The translations under genes were made by a program, and so were the position numbers. DNA of 10,669 nt, from contig JASLDZ010000413.1 of assembly GCA_030151985.1 (NCBI GenBank), positions 1-10,669 on the forward strand, written 5' to 3'. Source of the stretch: Caulobacteraceae bacterium. Its GTDB lineage: Bacteria; Pseudomonadota; Alphaproteobacteria; Caulobacterales; Caulobacteraceae. The notes beneath the pieces were generated by a model. It saw only the letters and a list, made by a program, of their open reading frames with translations, was not told the DNA's origin and searched no databases. Below are positions 1 through 5,575 of the stretch, one piece after another; positions within the stretch are counted from its first letter, which is position 1, and every line of letters starts with the position of its first letter.

Positions 1-71
1 TGGGCGGAGTCGATGCTGGGCTCTTAGTCCTGCTCGTCGATGATGTCCTGACGGAGGAGGGTGTCGTCCAT
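1..71 (-). pseudogene. BON-domain protein, N-terminal fragment with in-frame stop
   Basis: The gene reads leftward from ATG at 71 and leaves the window at base 1, so only 23 full codons are visible. The peptide starts MDDTLLRQDIIDEQD, then an in-frame TAA (26-24), then EPSIDSA in the same frame. BON-domain proteins of this type begin with a D-I-I-D-E-L pattern followed by an aromatic residue and then E/D-P-S-I-D-x-A-H-I-G-V. The homology therefore continues across the stop. The TAA sits where Phe or Tyr is usual, and the preceding CAG (Gln) replaces an expected Leu. A ribosome binding site AGGAG lies about 8 bases upstream of the ATG, so the start is real. BON domains bind phospholipid or act in envelope and stress functions. 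The gene is divergent from the NRAMP-like gene and shares an FNR-like box with it. The family call rests on a short stretch. A sequencing error cannot be excluded. Confidence 0.6.
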
Positions 72-149
72 TTGCGGGGCTCCTGAAGCGAACGCGCCGC
101 AGGGTGCGGCGGAACTCAGCGAGCCTCCTCCACACCGGGCCCCGGCGCC

Positions 150-163
150 TTGACCTGCCTCAA
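150..163. promoter_or_regulatory. FNR/FixK-like box between BON and NRAMP genes
   Basis: The sequence TTGACCTGCCTCAA fits TTGA-N6-TCAA, the conserved core of FNR/FixK sites (consensus TTGAT-N4-ATCAA). Its inner bases differ from the consensus. The centre is about 85 bases from the BON start. A class II position (-41.5) would then place a transcript start near 115 with a 44-base leader for that gene. It is only about 40 bases from the NRAMP start, so the BON gene is the likelier class II target. It is inferred to bind the regulator encoded at 1576-2331. Confidence 0.5.
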
Positions 164-196
164 AGCTTGCGGCGGCGCCGCGAGGGAAGGTCGGGC

Positions 197-1492
197 ATGA
201 CGACCACCGCGCTTCCACGCCGCCGCGCGCGCCTGCGCCAGGTTCCGCTCGCGCGCCTGCTGCGCCGACTGGGCCCGGGCTTCATCACCGGCGCGGCCGA
301 CGACGACCCCAGCGGCATCGCCACCTACGCGCAAGTAGGGGCGGCCTTCGGCTACACGCTGGGCTGGTCGGTAATGTTGACCACGCCGCTCATGGCCGCG
401 GTGCAGGAGATCAGCGGGCGCATCGGGCGCGTCACGGGCGCGGGGCTGGCCGCGGCCCTCTGCCGGCTCATGCCACTTGCGGCGGTCACGCCGATCATTG
501 GCCTCCTCGTCGTCGCAAACGTCATCAACCTGGGGGCGGACATCGGGGCGATGGCCGCGTGTCTGAAGCTCCTGGCCGGCGGCTCGGAGCCGCTCTACGC
601 TCTGGTGTTCGCCGGGGTCTGCGCGGGGGCCGAGATCTGGCTCGCCTACAAGCGCTACGTGCTCGTTCTGAAGTGGCTGACGCTGTCGCTGTTCGCTTAT
701 GTGGCATTGCTGTTCGTCGTCCGCGTGCCCGTTGGCGAGGTGCTGAGCGGGCTCTTCATCCCCCGGCTTCGCTGGGACCGGGCGATGCTCGTCGCGGTGC
801 TGGGGCTCCTGGGGACGACGATCAGCCCCTACCTGTTCTTCTGGCAAGCCTCGCAGGAGGCGGAGGACGAGGCGGGAGAGGCCGATCCGCGGCCCTTGCG
901 CCAGCACCCGGCCGACGCCCCGCGCGAGATGTGGCGCATCGAGGGCGACACCTACTTCGGGATGGCGTTCTCCAACCTGATCGCCGTGGCGATCATCGTC
1001 GGCACCGCCGCCACGTTGCACGCCCACGGCGCGACCGGGGTTGACTCCGCCCAGGCCGCGGCGGCGGCGCTGCGCCCCGTCGCCGGGCCCTTCGCCGGCG
1101 CGGTGTTCGCCGCGGGCGTAATCGGCACAGGCCTTCTGGCCGTGCCCGTGCTGGCGGGATCGGCGGCGTATGCTGTGGGGGAGGCGCTGCACTGGCGCGT
1201 GGGCCTCAGGCGCCGCGCGACCGAGGCGCGGAGCTTCTACGTGGTGATCGCTCTGGCGACTCTGGTGGGGGCGGGCGTCGTATTCTCCCCCATCTCTCCG
1301 ATGAAGGCGTTGTTCTGGAGTGCGGTGGTGAACGGCGTCGTCGCGCCGCCGCTGATCGCGGCCATGACGCTGGCCGCCTCCAGTCGCAAGGTGATGGGTG
1401 AGCTGGTTATCCCCCCTTGGCTGCAGACCCTTGGCTGGGGGGCGGCGGCGGTGATGGCGCTGGCCGCCGCTGGCGCGCTCCTGGCCGGCTGA
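197..1492 (+). CDS. NRAMP-like divalent metal transporter with altered metal-binding motifs
   Basis: This 431-residue polytopic inner-membrane protein has about ten or eleven hydrophobic segments. It belongs to the NRAMP (SLC11) family of proton-coupled divalent cation importers. The TM1 signature is G26-P-G-F-I-T-G-A-A-D-D-D-P-S-G40. The canonical DPGN is DPSG here, so the metal-coordinating Asn is Gly40. The TM6 segment around 203-213 reads G-L-L-G-T-T-I-S-P-Y-L where metal-selective NRAMPs have A-x-x-M-P-H, so the ligand Met is Ser210. The protein is therefore an NRAMP-related clade member, and its substrate may not be Mn or Fe. I chose ATG 197 because AGGGAAGG lies 6 bases upstream. A longer frame opens at 104, but its extra 31 residues look untranslated. 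A charged, Glu/Asp-rich insert (221-240) lies in a loop. The FNR-type regulator follows 83 bases downstream. Confidence 0.88.
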   Translation: MTTTALPRRRARLRQVPLARLLRRLGPGFITGAADDDPSGIATYAQVGAAFGYTLGWSVMLTTPLMAAVQEISGRIGRVTGAGLAAALCRLMPLAAVTPIIGLLVVANVINLGADIGAMAACLKLLAGGSEPLYALVFAGVCAGAEIWLAYKRYVLVLKWLTLSLFAYVALLFVVRVPVGEVLSGLFIPRLRWDRAMLVAVLGLLGTTISPYLFFWQASQEAEDEAGEADPRPLRQHPADAPREMWRIEGDTYFGMAFSNLIAVAIIVGTAATLHAHGATGVDSAQAAAAALRPVAGPFAGAVFAAGVIGTGLLAVPVLAGSAAYAVGEALHWRVGLRRRATEARSFYVVIALATLVGAGVVFSPISPMKALFWSAVVNGVVAPPLIAAMTLAASSRKVMGELVIPPWLQTLGWGAAAVMALAAAGALLAG

Positions 1493-1494
1493 GC

Positions 1495-1508
1495 TTGATC
1501 CAGATCAA
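1495..1508. promoter_or_regulatory. Perfect FNR box upstream of the FNR-type regulator gene
   Basis: TTGATCCAGATCAA matches the FNR consensus TTGAT-N4-ATCAA at all ten defined positions. It begins two bases after the NRAMP stop codon. Its centre is about 74 bases from the regulator's ATG. A class II activator position would put the transcript start near 1543 with a leader of about 33 bases, and AAAATG (1531) is a poor but possible -10. This suggests autoregulation. Confidence 0.82.
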
Positions 1509-1575
1509 GGCGGCCGTCCCCTGTCCAGCGAAAATGTCGCCGATGCGCGCTCGCGCCGCGTCGCAGGAGGACGGG

Positions 1576-2331
1576 ATGACGTCTATGGTAGGCGGGAGCA
1601 GGGACGCGCGAATGGACGCTCTCGCCCACGACGATCATGGCTCGCCAGACCACTGCGCGAGCTGCAGCGCCCGCACGATCAGCATCTGCCGGGCGCTGCC
1701 CCATCCTGAGCTGCGCCGCCTGGCCCAATGCGGCACGGATAAGGGCTACGAACCGGGTGCGACCCTCGTGCTTCAGGGAGACCGGGCCGAAGCCGTGTTC
1801 AACGTGGTCGAGGGCGTGGCCATGCTCTTCAAGCTCCTGGCCGACGGGCGTCGTCAGGTGCTCGGGTTCCTGATGAAGGGCGACTTCATCGGGCTGGCCG
1901 AGGGCCCGGAGTATGGCTTTAGCGCTCAGGCGGTGACGACGGTGCAGGTCTGCCGCTTCCCGCGCCCCGAGTTCCGGCGTTTCCTGCTGAAGACGCCTGC
2001 GCTGGAAGAGGAGCTGCTCTCTCGCGCCTCCAGCGAGCTGATCGCGGCGCAGACGCATCTGACCCTCCTGGGCCGCAAGACGGCCATGGAGCGGGTCACG
2101 AGCTTCCTGCTTGATACGGCGCGTCGGAGCGCCCGCCTGGGCGCGTCGCCCGACCTCGTCCACTTGGCCATGACGCGGGGCGACATTGCCGACTACCTGG
2201 GCCTCACCACCGAGACCGTCAGCCGGACGATCTCCATGCTGAAGCGCGTGCGCGCCATTCAGCTCCTCGACCACGGGATGGTCCGCCTCGCGGCGCGCGA
2301 TCGGCTGGAGGATCTCGCCGAACGAGCGTGA
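1576..2331 (+). CDS. FNR/FixK-type CRP-family regulator with Fe-S cysteines
   Basis: This is a 251-residue Crp/Fnr-family transcription factor, the normal length for FNR. The N-terminus carries C27-x2-C30-x7-C38, and a fourth cysteine, C126, lies in T-V-Q-V-C-R-F-P. In FNR and FnrN/FnrL proteins this four-cysteine set binds an oxygen-labile [4Fe-4S] cluster that lets the protein dimerise without oxygen. Residues about 55-135 form the cNMP-binding-like beta barrel, followed by the dimer helix (about 145-165). The C-terminal winged helix-turn-helix has G202-D-I-A-D-Y-L-G-L-T-T-E-T-V-S-R217. Its E213-x-x-S216-R217 is the recognition-helix signature that reads TTGAT. The ATG at 1576 has AGGAGG at 1565-1570. 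The in-frame extension back to 1417 overlaps the transporter gene and is rejected. A perfect FNR box lies upstream, so it likely controls itself. I am confident of the family but not of the specific symbol (fnrL, fixK or fnrN). Confidence 0.92.
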   Translation: MTSMVGGSRDARMDALAHDDHGSPDHCASCSARTISICRALPHPELRRLAQCGTDKGYEPGATLVLQGDRAEAVFNVVEGVAMLFKLLADGRRQVLGFLMKGDFIGLAEGPEYGFSAQAVTTVQVCRFPRPEFRRFLLKTPALEEELLSRASSELIAAQTHLTLLGRKTAMERVTSFLLDTARRSARLGASPDLVHLAMTRGDIADYLGLTTETVSRTISMLKRVRAIQLLDHGMVRLAARDRLEDLAERA

Positions 2332-2341
2332 CCTGGATCAA
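2328..2341. promoter_or_regulatory. Degenerate FNR-like box at the end of the regulator gene
   Basis: GTGACCTGGATCAA has a perfect right half-site (ATCAA) and three of five matches in the left half. It overlaps the regulator's stop codon. An 11-base string, GATCAAGGCGG, is shared with the perfect box at 1495-1508. The centre is about 97 bases upstream of the next gene's ATG (2432), so a class II start would give a leader of about 56 bases. Confidence 0.45.
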
Positions 2342-2431
2342 GGCGGAGCGAGAGCGTCACGCGCATCGTCTCAAAGCCTGATCGTCAGCTAGATCTCAAC
2401 TTTGCGGCGATCATCTGCTTGGAGCGCCGCC

Positions 2432-2770
2432 ATGTCTCTCCACTTCGCACTGCACGACTACGGACTGCCGCGCAGACGTTCGTCGGTCGACTGGTCAGGG
2501 GCCGCCGCGGAGACCATCCGCATCTTGTCTCTTGTGTGCGCCCTCCTGATCTTCGTCGCCTTCACCTTCGTTCCGGCGAACGACATTATCGGCGACAACA
2601 TCTATGCAGCGCTTCTCCTTCTGGTCGGCGGCTTCTTGTGCGCGGGCGCGGGCTTGGCGGATGACTGGAGGCGCTTCACGCCCCGGCGGATCGTATCCGT
2701 TCTCATCGCCTGGAGTGCGACGGCTTTCGCCGCTTGGCTGATTCTGTCCGCCGGTCTCGGCATCGCCTAA
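2432..2770 (+). CDS. Small membrane protein, possible FNR target
   Basis: This 112-residue protein is of unknown function. After a charged N-terminus (residues 1-27) it shows three hydrophobic segments, at about 28-48, 58-76 and 88-112. The last runs to the C-terminus (A-G-L-G-I-A). No catalytic motif is visible. I chose ATG 2432 because GGAG lies 8 bases upstream. An in-frame TTG at 2402 adds ten residues but has no good ribosome binding site. The gene follows the FNR-type regulator in the same direction with a degenerate FNR box between them. It may be part of the oxygen-responsive set, but this rests only on position. I do not recognise the family. Confidence 0.65.
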   Translation: MSLHFALHDYGLPRRRSSVDWSGAAAETIRILSLVCALLIFVAFTFVPANDIIGDNIYAALLLLVGGFLCAGAGLADDWRRFTPRRIVSVLIAWSATAFAAWLILSAGLGIA

Positions 2771-2804
2771 GCGGAAGGCCGGACAGAGGGAAAGCACCCC
2801 CGCC

Positions 2805-2900
2805 ATGAGCCAGGCCGCGGCCTTCGTCGATCCACCCCAGGCCGCCGTCCGGCAGGTCCGCCGCCTGGCCAAACCGTTGCAGCGGATCGCTGGGGCCTAG
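2805..2900 (+). other. 31-codon ORF, possible gene debris
   Basis: The short frame encodes 31 residues (MSQAAAFVDPPQ to LQRIAGA) and ends at TAG 2898-2900. A weak purine-rich stretch (GAGGGAAAG, 2786-2794) precedes it. The same frame stays open after the TAG and reads ERQ, then LADFPRSVTEVRYPGAPL. That segment faintly resembles the V-x-x-V-x-Y-P-G-L-P segment of Cys/Met-metabolism PLP enzymes. This may be a decayed fragment or chance. Nothing else is evident in the gap from 2771 to 3049. Confidence 0.2.
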
Positions 2901-3049
2901 GAGCGCCAGGACCAGACATCGGCTATCCTCCAGCTTGCAGACTTTCCCCGCAGCGTCACCGAGGTCCGCTATCCGGGAGCGCCACTCACATCAGAATCCA
3001 CTCTGTTGTCGAAGCTATCCTCTACACTATGCGTCCAAGCGCCCTCCAG

Positions 3050-3541
3050 TCAGAGGTGGAAATACCAGACCGGGAAGAAAGCCACGCCGATGGCAGCGGC
3101 CTGAGCGACCAAGATCGTACATGCCGCCTTGAGATCCTTGCGGAGCCACCTCATGGCGAAAAGGGCGAGGAGCGGCAGCTCACCAGCGATCAGCAACTGG
3201 AATATGTGGGCTGCGGCTCCCTCGTCCGACTGCCGGACGCCCCCCATAGCCGTGACGGCACCGACTACGATCGCCAGCGCCGTCAGGGACATGAGCATCG
3301 GGACGAAACCACTTGGCTGACCTGCGAGCCTGATGACGCGATCTGAATATGCGTGCATGGTATGAGTCTCCAAGCCGGATAGATTGAGCAGACGCTCGGC
3401 CGCGGCAGCGCGCACGACATCCAAGAGAATGCGCAGACCAATCGGCTCAGCTTCAAGAATGTCAACAAATTCTGCACTGAACCGCGCGCGCCATGCGCGG
3501 GGGTATAGTTTTGCAAGCTGTTCAGCCGTCCGCTTTCTCAT
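3050..3541 (-). CDS. Membrane protein coupled to PadR regulator
   Basis: This 163-residue protein is encoded directly downstream of the PadR gene. Its N-terminal cytoplasmic part includes L12-Y-P-R-A-W-R-A-R-F-S-A-E-F24, a motif typical of membrane proteins encoded beside PadR regulators. Three hydrophobic segments follow, at about 78-101, 110-133 and 138-161, and the protein ends F-P-V-W-Y-F-H-L. ATG 3541 is chosen because ATGA (3538-3541) overlaps the PadR stop codon, a common sign of translational coupling. The frame is open upstream to 3739 but there it only shadows padR. The biochemical role is unknown. In other genomes such proteins are thought to be effectors or partners repressed together with PadR. 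Confidence 0.78.
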   Translation of the reverse strand: MRKRTAEQLAKLYPRAWRARFSAEFVDILEAEPIGLRILLDVVRAAAAERLLNLSGLETHTMHAYSDRVIRLAGQPSGFVPMLMSLTALAIVVGAVTAMGGVRQSDEGAAAHIFQLLIAGELPLLALFAMRWLRKDLKAACTILVAQAAAIGVAFFPVWYFHL

Positions 3542-3846
3542 ACCGGCCGCAGCCTCTGCTCTCCCGCCGCCACGACTCGGCTTAGCGTCGCCAACTTGGC
3601 TGCAAACGCCGTACGGCCGGCAGGGGTGAGGCGATACGGTCTCCGCCGCTCGTCGATCGGCAACGCTTCGATCCATCCTTGCTTTTCGAGGCGTGCAATA
3701 GCGCCGTATAGCGTGCCTGGCCCCAACCGACTTCCACAAAGCTGGGCGATATCTGCGATCATGGCGTGACCGTGCTTAGGCCCCTCGGCGAGGCTGGCCA
3801 TCACGAGCATCGTCGGGTCGGAGTAGTGACCTAGGTCTTCACCCAT
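3538..3846 (-). CDS. PadR-family transcriptional repressor
   Basis: This 102-residue winged-helix DNA-binding protein has the length of the short PadR subgroup. The domain spans about residues 10-85 and carries D10-P-T-M-L-V-M-A-S-L-A-E-G-P-K-H-G. The recognition part is R40-L-G-P-G-T-L-Y-G-A-I-A-R-L-E, and the wing is R67-R-R-P-Y-R-L-T-P-A-G. All are hallmark PadR motifs. The C-terminal helix ends soon after, so any dimerisation helix is short. It is the first gene of a two-gene minus-strand unit and overlaps the next gene by ATGA. PadR proteins usually repress their own operon and respond to small molecules or membrane stress. The ligand here is unknown. The ribosome binding site is weak (GGGACGAAG about 3 bases before the ATG). 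Confidence 0.9.
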   Translation of the reverse strand: MGEDLGHYSDPTMLVMASLAEGPKHGHAMIADIAQLCGSRLGPGTLYGAIARLEKQGWIEALPIDERRRPYRLTPAGRTAFAAKLATLSRVVAAGEQRLRPV

Positions 3847-4071
3847 GGCTTCGTCCCGCGTACTTCGTAGGGCGTAGCTATGGTACGGTCTGCGGGTCAG
3901 CGCAAGGGTTGAGATGCCCCGGTGCCGGTGTGCCGCACGGGTGGCGACCGGGCCGCGCCAATACCAGACTTAGCCTTCGGTCCAGAAAGCCGACGGTTGC
4001 TTCAGCGATGAGGGTCTTCCCCAGGGGTCCTCGGGCGTATGGCTCCAGCCCTCCCCGCAACTCGGCCGCGG
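3847..4071. other. Gene-free stretch between VOC and PadR genes
   Basis: This 225-base gap must contain the PadR operon promoter near its left end and the 3' end of the RHH-VOC unit at its right end. I see no convincing promoter hexamers, strong hairpin or coding pattern. Short open frames on both strands lack recognisable protein character. Confidence 0.4.
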
Positions 4072-4455
4072 CTATTCCACGAGATCGCGTTCCACCTCGA
4101 TAACTTTCACTAGAAGCCCATCGGGGGTACGCAACTTGAGCATGCGCCCGAAGGCTTCGTCTGCAGTGCCGCGTTCGATGAAGGCCGCGTCCACGGCGTG
4201 CATGCGCTGCTCAACCGCCTCAAGAGGTTGGTCACTCACGAACTGCAACTCGACGGTCTCGCGCTTGCCGTCGCCTGGTGGATGCGCAAGCAGGCCAATG
4301 CGTGCGCCGGAAAACTCGATCATGGCCCAGTCGCCGTCTCTGCTCCCGAACTGGAGCTTGGCTCCGAGCGCCTCATAAAATCGGAGCGCTTCGGCCAAGC
4401 TTTCCACGTGGATCATAGGCTGTGGCCGCAGTCCCAAATCACTGATTGCCGGCAT
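4072..4455 (-). CDS. VOC (glyoxalase/bleomycin-resistance fold) protein
   Basis: This 127-residue protein has the vicinal oxygen chelate fold built from paired beta-alpha-beta-beta-beta units. The first unit has P-M-I-H-V-E-S-L-A-E-A-L-R-F-Y-E-A-L-G. The end of the second has E100-A-F-G-R-M-L-K-L-R-T-P-D-G-L-L with V-K-V-I-E-V next, the usual VOC C-terminal signature. H16 and E120 are at positions where VOC enzymes carry metal ligands, but metal binding is unproven. The substrate cannot be told. ATG 4455 is chosen because AAGGA sits 7 bases upstream. ATG 4461 and an upstream frame to 4491 are alternatives. The start lies inside the 3' end of the ribbon-helix-helix gene (17-base overlap), so the two are probably translationally coupled. 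Confidence 0.85.
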   Translation of the reverse strand: MPAISDLGLRPQPMIHVESLAEALRFYEALGAKLQFGSRDGDWAMIEFSGARIGLLAHPPGDGKRETVELQFVSDQPLEAVEQRMHAVDAAFIERGTADEAFGRMLKLRTPDGLLVKVIEVERDLVE

Positions 4456-4618
4456 GACCATTTCCTTCGAACAGATAGCGCTCCAGCGCACGCTGAACGA
4501 GCTCGGATAATGAGGTCTGCTCGTCCAACGCCCGGTACTTGGCCTGCCGGATCAGGCCCGGCGGGAGGTACACGTTGAACTGCTTCTTCCTGTCCGGGCC
4601 GTCACCACCGCTCGCCAT
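4439..4618 (-). CDS. Ribbon-helix-helix (CopG-like) small regulator
   Basis: This 59-residue basic protein runs from ATG 4618 to TGA 4441-4439. It has the ribbon-helix-helix pattern. A beta strand, K11-K-Q-F-N-V-Y-L-P, is followed by helix A (P20-G-L-I-R-Q-A-K-Y-R-A-L-D-E). Helix B is S36-L-S-E-L-V-Q-R-A-L-E-R-Y-L. RHH proteins bind DNA as dimers through the paired strands, with residues such as Q13 and N15 facing the major groove. Many are antitoxins or autoregulators. The downstream partner, overlapping by 17 bases, is a VOC-fold protein and not a known toxin. The ribosome binding site is weak (GTGGTG). A palindrome that could be its operator overlaps the likely promoter. Confidence 0.8.
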   Translation of the reverse strand: MASGGDGPDRKKQFNVYLPPGLIRQAKYRALDEQTSLSELVQRALERYLFEGNGHAGNQ

Positions 4619-4634
4619 GCACCACTGCTATTGT

Positions 4635-4653
4635 GCTAGCATCCTAGCGTCAA
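4635..4653 (-). promoter_or_regulatory. Palindrome and -35-like element upstream of the RHH-VOC pair
   Basis: GCTAG-N4-CTAGC (4635-4648) is a perfect 5-base inverted repeat starting 17 bases upstream of the RHH start codon. On the minus strand it directly follows TTGACG (4653-4648), a good -35. The best -10 at the right distance (TAGCAG, 4630-4625) is weak. The palindrome lies within the -35/-10 spacer, the expected site for an autorepressing RHH dimer. The binding claim is inference. Confidence 0.4.
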
Positions 4654-4816
4654 GCGTTCCGGTGTCGTTAGAGATTTATAGCCATTCGACCGACAGGGGC
4701 CGCGGCGCGCCAGGGGCTGCCCTTGGCTTAGCTCCGGAAACGCGACACTCAGGGGTAAGCTGAGCAGGAATGCCGGTGAGTGGCCACCGGCGGCGACAGG
4801 CTGTGGAGGGCGATGC

Positions 4817-5383
4817 GTGGGTCCATTCGAATACCTGCTGCTCTTCGCCGCCGTGATCCTCGGTCTGGCCATCTCGGACCTCGCGGTCAGCACCCACCGC
4901 CTCCTCAACGCCGCATCGCGGATCCGCTGGGACGTCGCACCATTGTTAGCGGGCGCCCTGGCCTTTGAGCGGATCGTGACGCAGTGGTGGACATGGTACG
5001 GCGCGAAGGCGCTGGCGGCCGGAATGACATTCGCCATGTTCGTTGCGGTGCTCGTCAGCGCCGCTTTGCTCTTTTTGATGGCCGCAGCCGCGCTCCCGGA
5101 TGAGGTCGACGGCGGATCACTCGATCTCCGGGCCTACTTCGGCCTAGTGCGTCGCCGCTACTGGCTTCTGTTTGCGAGCCAGTGGACGCTGATGAACGCG
5201 GTCATCTCCTGGGCTGAAATCAAGATCCTTCACGCTCGCTTCGAGTTAACCTCCCCCAGCTACCTAATCCTTCCAGCGACCTTGGCGCTCGCTTTTATAC
5301 CCACCCGCTGGGTGCAGATCTGCGGCCTGTGCGGCTTTATCCTGTTCTACTCAACGGCATTCTTCAGTCGCACGCTGGCGTGA
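4817..5383 (+). CDS. Polytopic membrane protein of unknown function
   Basis: This 188-residue protein has about six hydrophobic segments, at roughly 5-25, 41-55, 70-92, 115-133, 148-161 and 165-185. It starts G-P-F-E-Y-L-L-L-F, then I-L-G-L-A-I-S-D-L. A Trp-rich stretch (T55-Q-W-W-T-W-Y) lies between segments 2 and 3, and an acidic loop (P94-D-E-V-D-G-G) follows segment 3. No enzyme or transporter motif is recognised. It resembles unnamed membrane proteins I associate with alphaproteobacteria. The start is GTG 4817 with GGAGGG 6 bases upstream. An ATG at 4813 is out of frame. The gene stands alone and is convergent with the TonB receptor fragment. Confidence 0.72.
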   Translation: MGPFEYLLLFAAVILGLAISDLAVSTHRLLNAASRIRWDVAPLLAGALAFERIVTQWWTWYGAKALAAGMTFAMFVAVLVSAALLFLMAAAALPDEVDGGSLDLRAYFGLVRRRYWLLFASQWTLMNAVISWAEIKILHARFELTSPSYLILPATLALAFIPTRWVQICGLCGFILFYSTAFFSRTLA

Positions 5384-5442
5384 TCGCCTTCGGCAACCCT
5401 GCGCCAGAAGGAGACCTTAGCCTTCCTCCATCTTCCGGGCAT

Positions 5443-5472
5443 CCGCGCGCAGCGGATCTAAATTGCGCGCGG
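5443..5472. terminator. GC-rich hairpin in a convergent intergenic region
   Basis: CCGCGCGCA (5443-5451) and TGCGCGCGG (5464-5472) form a perfect 9-base stem with a 12-base loop. It lies between a plus-strand gene ending at 5383 and a minus-strand gene ending at 5576, so it may serve both directions. No T-tract follows on either strand, so intrinsic termination is uncertain. Otherwise 5384-5575 shows nothing. Confidence 0.4.
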
Positions 5473-5575
5473 GGCGGCTAGTGGCGCGAGTCCGCTTAGA
5501 GCGGCCGCCGGGCTCGTAGTCCGGCGACAGTTCCCTCAGAGGTCAATCTCGGAGCAGCTCTGACAGACATTCCGC

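Noticed and set aside
559..1044. Plus-strand frame inside the NRAMP gene
   Set aside because: It is out of phase with a clear membrane protein and has shadow-like Arg/Gly/Pro composition.
116..2274. Long minus-strand open frames opposite the NRAMP and FNR genes (116-1192 and 1237-2274)
   Set aside because: They are rich in Arg, Gly and Ala with no domain character. They mirror the high third-position GC of the real plus-strand genes.
3283..3629. Frames overlapping the PadR-linked membrane gene on both strands
   Set aside because: There is no protein character, and the real gene is supported by its ATGA overlap with padR.
3853..3885. Possible PadR operator built from the repeated GTAC/CTACG-like words before the PadR start
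   Set aside because: No convincing dyad of the ATGT-N-ACAT type could be drawn.
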